Of a DNA stretch of 7,408 nucleotides, positions 1 to 5,815 are shown piece after piece (the stretch's first letter is position 1; every line of letters begins with the position of its first letter). A program made the position numbers and the translations under genes. Source of the stretch: Nanobdellota archaeon (lineage in GTDB: Archaea; Nanobdellota; Nanobdellia; SCGC-AAA011-G17; VGLX01); the NCBI GenBank assembly GCA_018894775.1, contig JAHIPG010000154.1, forward strand, positions 1 to 7,408, written 5' to 3'. A model generated the notes under the pieces. The model saw only the letters and a program-made list of their open reading frames with translations, was not told where the DNA came from and did no database searches.

Positions 1-21
1 AAACCCAATAAACACAAGAAT

Positions 22-36
22 TACTTAAAACTTTCG
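22..36 (-). promoter_or_regulatory. Candidate leftward BRE/TATA promoter for a gene outside the window
   Basis: Read on the minus strand, this is CGAAAG followed by TTTAAGTA, the same GAAA-N2-TTTA arrangement seen before most genes in the window. At usual archaeal spacing transcription would start at about the window edge, so it would serve a leftward gene that is not included here. It rests on motif likeness alone. The rest of positions 1-115 holds no gene I can support. Confidence 0.35.
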
Positions 37-62
37 CACAAAAAACGCAAAAGTTTAGTAAT

Positions 63-80
63 CGAAAGCTTTATATATTA
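63..80 (+). promoter_or_regulatory. BRE/TATA promoter of the metallophosphoesterase gene
   Basis: CGAAAGC (BRE-like, purine-rich) is followed by the TATA element TTTATATA at 70-77. The TATA begins 46 nt before the ATG at 116, so initiation is expected near 100 with a leader of about 15-20 nt. No strong Shine-Dalgarno sequence is visible, only GGT a few bases before the start. Copies of AAACGCAAAA at 43-52 and 82-91 flank this element. Confidence 0.7.
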
Positions 81-115
81 GAAACGCAAAATTTGGATAG
101 AGAATTACGGTTAAA

Positions 116-718
116 ATGAAAATATTAGCAGCAGGAGATATACACGGAGATTCAAGGCTGGCAGAAAGGCTGGCTAAGAAAGCGAAGAAGAACAAGGTAG
201 ACTTAGTTGTACTTTGCGGGGATCTTACACAGTTTGATAGTTCTACGGCCAATATAATCGGTCCTTTCAAGAAGAGAAACCAAAAAGTCATTTTTGTTCC
301 TGGAAATCATGACTCTGCACCAACAGCAGATTTTCTTGCTGAAGCATATCAAATAAGAAACCTACATTCTTACTCAGTTAAGTACAAAGATGTTGGTTTA
401 TTCGGCTGTGGTTTTGCTAACATTGGCTTATCACAGATTCCTGAAGATGAAATCTTTGACATATTGAAAAAAAGTAAGAACTACATCAAAGACGCAAAGA
501 AAAAAATTATGGTCACACACGTCCATCCAGATGGAAGTTTGATGGGTAAGCTATCAAATCTTATTCCTGGATCAAAAGGTGTTAAGAAAGCTATTGATAA
601 GCTTAAGCCAGACATCCTGCTTTGCAGCCATGTCCATGAGGCAGAAGGTGTTGAAGAAAAAATAGGAAACACAAAGGTTATAAATGTTGGAAGGGAAGGG
701 AAAATTATCCAATTATAA
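116..718 (+). CDS. Metallophosphoesterase, calcineurin-like superfamily
   Basis: A 200-residue cytoplasmic protein of the calcineurin-like superfamily, which hydrolyses phosphomono- or phosphodiesters with two metal ions. The full motif series is visible: GDIHGD (D8, H10), CGDLT (D36), GNHD (63-66), THVHP (H135, H137), SHVHE (H172, H174) and a closing NVG at 190-192. There is no signal peptide or membrane segment. The length fits a minimal single-domain enzyme of the YfcE/MJ0936 or ICC-like type; its substrate cannot be told from sequence. The ATG at 116 is chosen because the first strand motif starts immediately after it and a TATA box lies 46 nt upstream. A transporter gene follows on the same strand after 52 bp but has its own promoter, so co-transcription is not required. 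The fold and active site are secure; the biological role is unknown. Confidence 0.93.
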   Translation: MKILAAGDIHGDSRLAERLAKKAKKNKVDLVVLCGDLTQFDSSTANIIGPFKKRNQKVIFVPGNHDSAPTADFLAEAYQIRNLHSYSVKYKDVGLFGCGFANIGLSQIPEDEIFDILKKSKNYIKDAKKKIMVTHVHPDGSLMGKLSNLIPGSKGVKKAIDKLKPDILLCSHVHEAEGVEEKIGNTKVINVGREGKIIQL

Positions 719-734
719 GAAAGGTTTATAAACA
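718..734 (+). promoter_or_regulatory. BRE/TATA promoter of the CNNM/CorC gene
   Basis: GAAAGG followed by TTTATAAA (725-732) starts right after the stop codon of the preceding gene. The TATA begins 46 nt before the ATG at 771, as in the gene before it. Initiation is expected around 752-756, giving a leader of about 15-20 nt in which GGTG (756-759) could act as a weak Shine-Dalgarno. A T5 run at 748-752 might also end the upstream transcript. Confidence 0.65.
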
Positions 735-770
735 TATTATCCTATAATTTTTATTGGTGCATATCTAGAT

Positions 771-2021
771 ATGAGCATTGAAATTTTTATACTAATAATA
801 TTGCTGGGTTTATCCGGATTCTTTTCCGGTGCCGAGACAGCATTGGTTTCTGTTAGTCTGGCTAAAGTGAAGACTTTAGTTAAACAAAAGAAGTTGGGTT
901 CTGTAAAGCTTCTGAAATTGAAGCAGAAACCTAAGACTTTGATTACAACAATCCTTATTGGTAACAACCTTGCCAATATCGCCGCAGCAGCTTTAACAAC
1001 AAAACTTATGATCGACTTATTTGGATCTAACGGTGTTGCTATAGCAACAGGTATTTTGACTTTGGTGATCTTGGTCTTTGGTGAGATAACCCCTAAGAAT
1101 ATTGCGCATACATATAGTGTAAAAGTATCGCTTCTAATTGCAGGGCCTATATATTTTCTGACTAAACTATTATTCCCTCTAATATTTGTTCTTAACTTAT
1201 TTACCACTTTTATTATCAGGGCTTCTGGAGGTAAGCATATCCCCATAGTTACTGAGGAAGAACTTAAGACTATGATTGATATGGGTGTTGAGGAAGGAGA
1301 GGTAGAGAAGAAAGAAAGGGAGATGATTGAGAATGTTTTTGAGCTTAATGACATAACAGCTGAAGAGGTCATGACTCCAAGGATAGCTATGTTCTGTCTT
1401 GACGAAAATCTTTCTTTGAAGGATGCTATGCAGACTTTGGCTAAAACACCGTATTCAAGGATTCCAATCATAAGAAGTAATCGTGATAATGTTATAGGCA
1501 TACTTTATGTTAAGGATGTTCTGAAAGCATTGCAGAAAGGCCAGAAGAATGTTAAACTTAAGACTATCGCTAGAGAGCCTTATTTTATTCCTGAAGATAT
1601 TCTTCTAAACCAGCTTTTTAAGAAGTTCCAGGATAAGAAGATTCATATGGCTGTTGTTGTTGATGAGCACGGAGGTGTAGCTGGCTTAATAACCTTAGAG
1701 GATCTTTTAGAAGAAATTGTAGGCGAAATTGTCGATGAGACAGACATTACACCTCATGTAATCCTGAGGGTGGATAAAAATAATATCTTAGTTGATGCTG
1801 ATACAGAGCTTAAGAACATCAATGAATTTTTCAACATCAAATTGCCTGGGAATATTAATGAGACTGTCAGTAAACTTGTTCTTAAAAAGCTTAAGAAGAT
1901 ACCTAAAAAAGGCGATAAGGTAAAAATAGATAAGAATGTTATGATTACTGTTGAAGAAGCTACAAAAAATAAAATCCATAAGCTTAAGGTAACAAATCTT
2001 AATGGTCGCTCAAAAATTTAG
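771..2021 (+). CDS. CNNM/CorC-family membrane protein (DUF21 - CBS pair - CorC_HlyC)
   Basis: A 416-residue membrane protein of the CNNM/CorB/CorC family, whose studied members are linked to Mg2+ transport or export. The N-terminal DUF21 domain (about 1-150) has hydrophobic segments near 4-28, 58-80, 86-103 and 118-149. It carries the family signatures SGFFSGAETAL (15-25), GNNLANI (64-70) and FGEITPK (103-109). A helical linker with EEGEVEKKEREMIENVFEL (174-192) leads to a CBS pair (about 200-325), recognised by EEVMTPR, PYSRIPI and VVDEHGGVAGLITLEDLLEE. A C-terminal CorC_HlyC domain fills about 333-408. All parts are present and full length. The start is the ATG after the TATA box; the hydrophobic helix begins at once. 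Its 3' end overlaps the converging PIN gene by 23 bp. The frequent label 'hemolysin' is historical, and ion specificity cannot be read from the sequence. Confidence 0.93.
   Translation: MSIEIFILIILLGLSGFFSGAETALVSVSLAKVKTLVKQKKLGSVKLLKLKQKPKTLITTILIGNNLANIAAAALTTKLMIDLFGSNGVAIATGILTLVILVFGEITPKNIAHTYSVKVSLLIAGPIYFLTKLLFPLIFVLNLFTTFIIRASGGKHIPIVTEEELKTMIDMGVEEGEVEKKEREMIENVFELNDITAEEVMTPRIAMFCLDENLSLKDAMQTLAKTPYSRIPIIRSNRDNVIGILYVKDVLKALQKGQKNVKLKTIAREPYFIPEDILLNQLFKKFQDKKIHMAVVVDEHGGVAGLITLEDLLEEIVGEIVDETDITPHVILRVDKNNILVDADTELKNINEFFNIKLPGNINETVSKLVLKKLKKIPKKGDKVKIDKNVMITVEEATKNKIHKLKVTNLNGRSKI
1964..1969 (-). terminator. Candidate T-tract terminator for the PIN gene
   Basis: Six consecutive T on the minus strand lie 30 nt past the PIN stop, inside the 3' coding end of the CNNM/CorC gene. 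Archaeal RNA polymerase can terminate at oligo-T without a hairpin. No hairpin is evident. This is a positional inference. Confidence 0.3.
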
Positions 2022-2487
2022 CGTCTTTATAGACTTTTAGATTGTATTTTTTCAGAAATTCTTCTAATTGTACTGTGAACATGTGGTGCTTGTCTTTTGT
2101 CAGAACTATAGAATCGGTTTTTATTGCTGCTGCAATAAGTACAGCATCACTTGGGTCGCCAACTTTCTTAAGTAAATCTTTATCTACCATTTTGACAAAT
2201 TCCCTTTCATCTTTATATCGTCCCGGATGTATTGGTAATTCTAGAATCTTAAAATTAGTTTCTTTCAGAAATTTCCTGATCAATTTCTTCAGTTCATGGC
2301 CCAATTTACGCTCGACATATAGCAATTCCTCAAGATTGAATGATGTTATTGCCACATCTTTGCCTTTCAGAAGTTCAAAGTGCTTATGGTTTGAAAGATT
2401 ATGGATTATGAAGCAGGTATCAAGCAGAATCAGGTTTTTTGCATTATCAAGACTTATTTTTTGTATTTTTTTTGATAATTCCTTCAT
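1999..2487 (-). CDS. PIN-domain protein, probable ribonuclease (orphan VapC-like)
   Basis: A 162-residue soluble protein with a PIN fold, the Mg2+-dependent RNase family that includes VapC toxins and rRNA-processing nucleases. The acidic residues are in place: D23 in LLDTCFII, E53/E54 in FNLEELLYVE, D111 and D114 in GDPSDAVLIAAA, and D132 in LTKDKHH. About 18 residues precede the first core strand, and a short tail follows LEEFLKKYNLKVY. The start is the ATG 32 nt after the first base of a TATA element, with no Shine-Dalgarno, so a leaderless mRNA is likely. No AbrB-, RHH- or HTH-type antitoxin gene adjoins it; its neighbours are a transporter (convergent) and topA (divergent). A toxin role is therefore unproven and an RNA-processing role is equally possible. 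The PIN assignment is firm; the substrate is unknown. Confidence 0.85.
   Translation of the reverse strand: MKELSKKIQKISLDNAKNLILLDTCFIIHNLSNHKHFELLKGKDVAITSFNLEELLYVERKLGHELKKLIRKFLKETNFKILELPIHPGRYKDEREFVKMVDKDLLKKVGDPSDAVLIAAAIKTDSIVLTKDKHHMFTVQLEEFLKKYNLKVYKDAKFLSDH
2047..2052 (+). terminator. Candidate T-tract terminator for the CNNM/CorC gene
   Basis: A T6 run lies 26 nt past the transporter stop on the plus strand, within the PIN gene, where its complement encodes Lys-Lys. It could end the rightward transcript in the archaeal oligo-T manner. No RNA hairpin is seen. Confidence 0.35.
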
Positions 2488-2504
2488 ATTATGTAATAAA
2501 AATA

Positions 2505-2525
2505 GAAACCTTTTAATAACCTTTC
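2505..2525. promoter_or_regulatory. Shared divergent BRE/TATA element between the PIN gene and topA
   Basis: On the plus strand GAAACC precedes TTTTAATA (2511-2518), 31 nt before the topA ATG. On the minus strand GAAAGG precedes TTATTAAA (2519-2512), 32 nt before the PIN ATG. The two TATA elements occupy the same base pairs, with a BRE-like GAAA at each outer edge (14 of 21 positions match the reverse complement). Both spacings predict leaderless transcripts. One TBP site may thus serve both genes in alternative orientations. The motif and spacing are seen directly; bidirectional use is inferred. Confidence 0.6.
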
Positions 2526-2541
2526 TTTTCTAAGACTGACC

Positions 2542-4656
2542 ATGGCCCAATTAATCATCGCAGAAAAGCCGTCTGTAGCGAAGAAGATAGCTGAAGCTTT
2601 AGCAGATAAAAAGCCTAAAAAGGAGACTTACCAGAAGAAAGTTGCTTATTATGAGCTTGAGCATGATGGTGAGAAAATATTCATAGTTTGTGCTGTAGGC
2701 CATCTATTTAGCGTTTCTGAGAAGGATAAGAAAGGCTGGACATATCCAACGTTCAATACTGAATGGCTTCCTAGCTATGAGGTCCTAAAGGCTGCTGCTT
2801 TTACAAAGCCTTATTTGGGTGCTATAAAGAAACTTGCTAAAAAGGCTGATGAGTTTACGGTTGCTTGTGATTGGGATGTGGAAGGTGAGGTAATAGGCTA
2901 TAATATTCTTAATAACATTTGCAATAAGAAAGATGCGGCAAGGATGCATTTTTCAACAACAACTAAGGAAGATTTGCAAAAGGCATATGAAGATAGATCA
3001 AAGCATCTAGATAAAGGACTAGTCAATTCCGGTTTGACAAGACATATTCTTGATTGGTTGTGGGGTATCAATCTTAGTAGAGCATTGACATTATCTATCA
3101 AGAACTCAACAGGTATGTTTAAGATCTTAAGTTCAGGAAGAGTTCAAGGTCCAGCCTTAAAGATTCTTGCTGAAAGAGAAAAAGATATTCAAAAGTTTAA
3201 GCCCGAGCCATTCTGGAAATTAGAATTGGTAACTAAGAACAAGATTCATGCTTGGCATAAGAATGATAAATTCTGGAAGAAAGATGAGTTTGACAAGACT
3301 GTCAAGAATGCTAAAGGAAAGAAGGTTCTTGTTAAGGGAGTTGAGAGAAAGGAATCAAGGCTTGCTCCACCATTCCCTTTTGATTTGACAGCTTTACAGC
3401 TTGAAGCTTATGGTAAGATGGGTATTTCTCCTAAAGAGACTTTGGCTATTGCTCAGAAACTTTATACCGATTCATATATCTCATATCCTAGAACAAGTTC
3501 TAACCAACTGCCACCGTCAATAGGATTCAAAAAAATATTAAATGCTTTGGCAAAACAGGACAAGTATAAAAAACATGCTGAAATGCTGGTAAAGGAGAAA
3601 AAACTTGATCCACGTAATGGCAATAAGAAGGATCCTGCACACCCTGCTATATATCCTACAGGTGTTGTTCCTAAAACTCTTAATGAAAGAGAAAGAAAAT
3701 TGTATAATCTTATTGTTAGAAGATTCTTAGCAACTTTCGGAGAGTATGTTGTTAAGGAAAATATGAAAATCTTGTTGGATGTTAATGGAGAGATCTTTAT
3801 AGCTAAAGGTGCTAAGATACTGAAGAAAGGCTGGCATGAACTGTACGGCCGTTACGCTTTTTTCAAAGAGGAAGAACTTCCTGATGTTGAGGAAAAACAA
3901 GAACTTGATGTTAAGGATATGAAAAGTCATGAGGAAGAAACTCAGCCACCAAAGAGGTTCACTCCAGCATCAATCATTAAGGAATTGGAGAAAAGGACTC
4001 TTGGTACTAAATCAACTAGATCTGAGATAATAGAGAACTTGTACAATAGGGATTATGTCAAGGATAAATCCTTGGAAGTTACTGAGCTGGGTATGAAGAC
4101 TATTGAGACCTTGCAGAAGTACGCTTCAGAAATTCTTGATGAAGAACTTACCAGACATTTTGAGAAAGAGATGGAAAGGATTCAGAAAGGTAAGAAGAAA
4201 AAGGAGGAGGTTTTGAAAGAGGCAGAGGAATTCTTGGCCAAGATGCTTACTAAATTCAAGGATAATGAGAAGAAGATTGGTAAGGCTTTAGGAGCTGCTT
4301 ACAAGAAGACAAGGGATAAGGCTAGCATTGTTGGTAAATGTAAGAAATGTGGTTCTGATCTTAAGATTCTTTATTCAAAGAGATTTAAGTCATATTTCGT
4401 TGCTTGTTCTGGTTATCCTAAATGTAAGAATACTTTTGGTTTGACTAGAGGACTGCCTAAGCCTACTGATAAGAACTGTCCTGAATGTGGCTTCCCATTA
4501 GTCCAGATTATTAGGAAAGGGGCTAGGCCGTTCAATTATTGTATTAATAAAGAGTGTCCTAAGAAACTTGAATGGATCAAACAGCAAGAAGAGAAGGCTA
4601 AACAACAGGAAAAAGATTTTAAAGAACAACAAAAGAAAGATAAGAAAAAAGATTAA
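2542..4656 (+). CDS. topA: DNA topoisomerase I, archaeal type IA
   Basis: A 704-residue type IA topoisomerase, which relaxes negative supercoils by passing strands through a transient 5'-phosphotyrosine nick. The Toprim domain opens with LIIAEKPSVAKKIAEAL (E8) and holds the metal motif CDWDVEGEVIG (D110, D112, E114, E116). SSGRVQGPAL (197-206) and the active-site segment YISYPRTSS follow, with catalytic Tyr315. HPAIYPTG (367-374) and RFTPASIIKELEKRTLGTK (472-490) are further family signatures. Two Cys4 zinc modules come near the C-terminus: C600/C603/C622/C628 and C646/C649/C667/C672. The last 28 or so residues are a Lys/Gln/Glu-rich tail, probably helical. The ATG at 2542 starts directly on the first Toprim strand and lies 31 nt from a TATA box, so the mRNA is probably leaderless. 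It is divergent from the PIN gene and convergent with the DHH gene, sharing TTAA with it. All catalytic residues are present and the identification is secure. Confidence 0.96.
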   Translation: MAQLIIAEKPSVAKKIAEALADKKPKKETYQKKVAYYELEHDGEKIFIVCAVGHLFSVSEKDKKGWTYPTFNTEWLPSYEVLKAAAFTKPYLGAIKKLAKKADEFTVACDWDVEGEVIGYNILNNICNKKDAARMHFSTTTKEDLQKAYEDRSKHLDKGLVNSGLTRHILDWLWGINLSRALTLSIKNSTGMFKILSSGRVQGPALKILAEREKDIQKFKPEPFWKLELVTKNKIHAWHKNDKFWKKDEFDKTVKNAKGKKVLVKGVERKESRLAPPFPFDLTALQLEAYGKMGISPKETLAIAQKLYTDSYISYPRTSSNQLPPSIGFKKILNALAKQDKYKKHAEMLVKEKKLDPRNGNKKDPAHPAIYPTGVVPKTLNERERKLYNLIVRRFLATFGEYVVKENMKILLDVNGEIFIAKGAKILKKGWHELYGRYAFFKEEELPDVEEKQELDVKDMKSHEEETQPPKRFTPASIIKELEKRTLGTKSTRSEIIENLYNRDYVKDKSLEVTELGMKTIETLQKYASEILDEELTRHFEKEMERIQKGKKKKEEVLKEAEEFLAKMLTKFKDNEKKIGKALGAAYKKTRDKASIVGKCKKCGSDLKILYSKRFKSYFVACSGYPKCKNTFGLTRGLPKPTDKNCPECGFPLVQIIRKGARPFNYCINKECPKKLEWIKQQEEKAKQQEKDFKEQQKKDKKKD
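4645..4650 (-). terminator. Candidate T-tract terminator for the DHH gene
   Basis: On the minus strand a T6 run begins 3 nt past the DHH stop codon, followed by further T-rich stretches. The same bases on the plus strand are Lys codons of the topA tail. It fits an oligo-T terminator placed inside the opposing gene, with no hairpin seen. Confidence 0.4.
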
Positions 4657-5726
4657 GAATTTATGTTTGTAATAGATGATTTCTTTTCTTCAATTACAGT
4701 ACTGATTTTTTCTTCTATAGAGTCAGCTAACTGTTGTAAATCGCTTTTATCTTTTAAGGTATCTATACCATATAGTTCGTACATTTTTGCAAAAGGAACC
4801 ATTGCGCCTGCAGCATACCAGTGTCCTCCACCTGTTTTGAAGAGTTTTTGTATGAAATTATTTACACTCACTCCAGGGTCTTTACTCCTTCCTGCTATTA
4901 CGAACCTATAGTTATCCTCTTCTTTGATTTCTGCTACAACAATATTAATCTTATATCCTTCGAATTTTGTTAGCATATCTGCAGTTGGTGATACAAAGCT
5001 CGCGTTACTTACATTTGGAACAATACCTATTTGATATTCTCCTTTAGTTACATAGATTGTTCTATTCATGATATTTTTCACTTCATTAGGGATAGGTCTT
5101 TGTTCTAAGTTTTTTATTAGTTCTAGATCTGCGAATTCTTCTAGATAAGGAGCTATTTTATGTTCTAATTCTTGCCCTTTCTTCTTATATAACTCTGTAT
5201 CTACTCGCATTCCAAAGTTCATAGTGGTTGCTAAATCCGAATCAGCATTGGTCAATTTGATACCTTTTTCAATAAGATACTCTGTTAGTATAGCAACTGT
5301 CGATCTTGTATCTCTTATGTCTGTGAATTTTACTTTTTTCAGTTCTTTTTCTACTTTTTTTGTCAATTCATGGTGGTTGATACAGATTATTGGTTCTGCT
5401 TTAATATCATATGTGTTAGTTTCTCCTGGTTGGCAGTCAACAAAAGCTACATAATCTTCTTCTTCTATGCTTGCAGGATCCTCTAACTTTAGGTCTAATT
5501 TGTTAAAGAGTTCTGTATTTTGTCTATAGCCTTCACTTTCTTCTATTTTTCCAGCAATTCTTCCTTCAATACCATATTCTTTAATCAATTTCTTTAAAGC
5601 AAGAGCAGAACCTAGCCAGTCATAACACAATCCTTCGTGACCTAGAATGTATAAAGGTTTATTTTTTTCTTTCAATTCTAAACAAATCTTTTCTAAATCT
5701 TCTAAATTTTCTTGTGCGGTTTTCAT
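4653..5726 (-). CDS. DHH-family phosphoesterase with altered metal-binding motifs (NrnA-like)
   Basis: A 357-residue soluble protein with DHH (about 22-180) and DHHA1 (about 228-310) domains, the layout of NrnA/RecJ-like phosphoesterases that cleave short oligonucleotides, pAp or related substrates. Motif I reads HEGLCYDWLGS (H30, C34, D36), where NrnA-type enzymes have HxxPDxDxxGS, so the first Asp of DxD is Cys. Motif II is AFVDCQPGE (D97). The DHH triad is INHH (N117, H118, H119). Motif IV GMRVDTE keeps D176. The DHHA1 signature TGGGHWYAAGA (298-308) is intact. ATG at 5726 is preferred because GAGGTG lies 6 nt upstream; a GTG at 5735 extends the frame by three codons but overlaps that Shine-Dalgarno. 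An acidic/Lys-rich helix forms the C-terminus. The gene follows radB by 82 bp with its own promoter. The fold is sure; activity is uncertain because two metal ligands are changed. Confidence 0.87.
   Translation of the reverse strand: MKTAQENLEDLEKICLELKEKNKPLYILGHEGLCYDWLGSALALKKLIKEYGIEGRIAGKIEESEGYRQNTELFNKLDLKLEDPASIEEEDYVAFVDCQPGETNTYDIKAEPIICINHHELTKKVEKELKKVKFTDIRDTRSTVAILTEYLIEKGIKLTNADSDLATTMNFGMRVDTELYKKKGQELEHKIAPYLEEFADLELIKNLEQRPIPNEVKNIMNRTIYVTKGEYQIGIVPNVSNASFVSPTADMLTKFEGYKINIVVAEIKEEDNYRFVIAGRSKDPGVSVNNFIQKLFKTGGGHWYAAGAMVPFAKMYELYGIDTLKDKSDLQQLADSIEEKISTVIEEKKSSITNINS
4706..4711 (+). terminator. Candidate T-tract terminator for topA
   Basis: A T6 run lies about 50 nt past the topA stop, after several shorter T-rich stretches from 4680. 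It sits inside the 3' end of the opposing DHH gene, in codons for its Lys/Glu-rich C-terminal helix. Oligo-T termination is plausible; no hairpin is evident. Confidence 0.3.
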
Positions 5727-5732
5727 TTCTTT

Positions 5733-5738
5733 CACCTC
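5733..5738 (-). promoter_or_regulatory. Strong Shine-Dalgarno of the DHH gene
   Basis: GAGGTG on the minus strand matches the archaeal anti-Shine-Dalgarno (CACCUC) over six bases and ends 6 nt before the ATG at 5726. It includes the upstream GTG codon at 5735, so the ATG is the likelier start. It is the only strong ribosome binding site I see in the window. Confidence 0.7.
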
Positions 5739-5766
5739 GAAAGTTAACCTTTTTTAGGTGGGTTCC

Positions 5767-5783
5767 TATATTTAAACCTTTCG
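5767..5783 (-). promoter_or_regulatory. BRE/TATA promoter of the DHH gene
   Basis: On the minus strand CGAAAGG precedes TTTAAATA (5776-5769), followed by TATAGG. The TATA begins 50 nt before the ATG at 5726, so transcription should start near 5746 with a leader of about 20 nt that holds the Shine-Dalgarno. The first two bases of the BRE-like element (CG) are also the edge of the long inverted repeat at 5782-5815. Confidence 0.7.
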
Positions 5784-5815
5784 ATTAGTTACTACTAGTT
5801 AATAGTAATTAATCG
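5782..5815. repeat. 34-bp inverted repeat across the radB stop and the DHH promoter edge
   Basis: The arms CGATTAGTTACTA (5782-5794) and TAGTAATTAATCG (5803-5815) match as inverted repeats at 12 of 13 positions around an 8-bp centre. The single mismatch pairs 5788 with 5809. The repeat covers the radB stop codon and its preceding codons on one side and touches the BRE of the DHH promoter on the other. It could be a regulator binding site just upstream of that promoter, or an RNA stem at the end of the radB message. No T-tract follows it in the radB direction, so a simple terminator is less likely. Confidence 0.75.

Noticed and set aside
481..735. Minus-strand open frame antisense to the metallophosphoesterase
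   Set aside because: No promoter or domain was seen, while the opposite strand has a complete catalytic motif set.
737..1501. Long open frame (254 codons) on the minus strand
   Set aside because: It lies entirely antisense to the CNNM/CorC gene and the gap before it, has no recognisable domain, and the plus-strand product carries all the family motifs.
771..2021. 'Hemolysin' function for the CBS-domain membrane protein
   Set aside because: The name comes from early HlyC-related labels; DUF21-CBS-CorC_HlyC proteins are best linked to Mg2+ transport and no toxin feature is visible.
2042..2533. Open frame of 163 codons on the plus strand
   Set aside because: It is antisense to the PIN gene, runs through the PIN/topA promoter, and its product is a Ser/Phe/Leu-rich shadow with no motif.
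5782..5815. Inverted repeat as an intrinsic terminator for radB
   Set aside because: The arms are AT-rich and no T-tract follows on the minus strand; the next bases are the BRE/TATA of the DHH gene.
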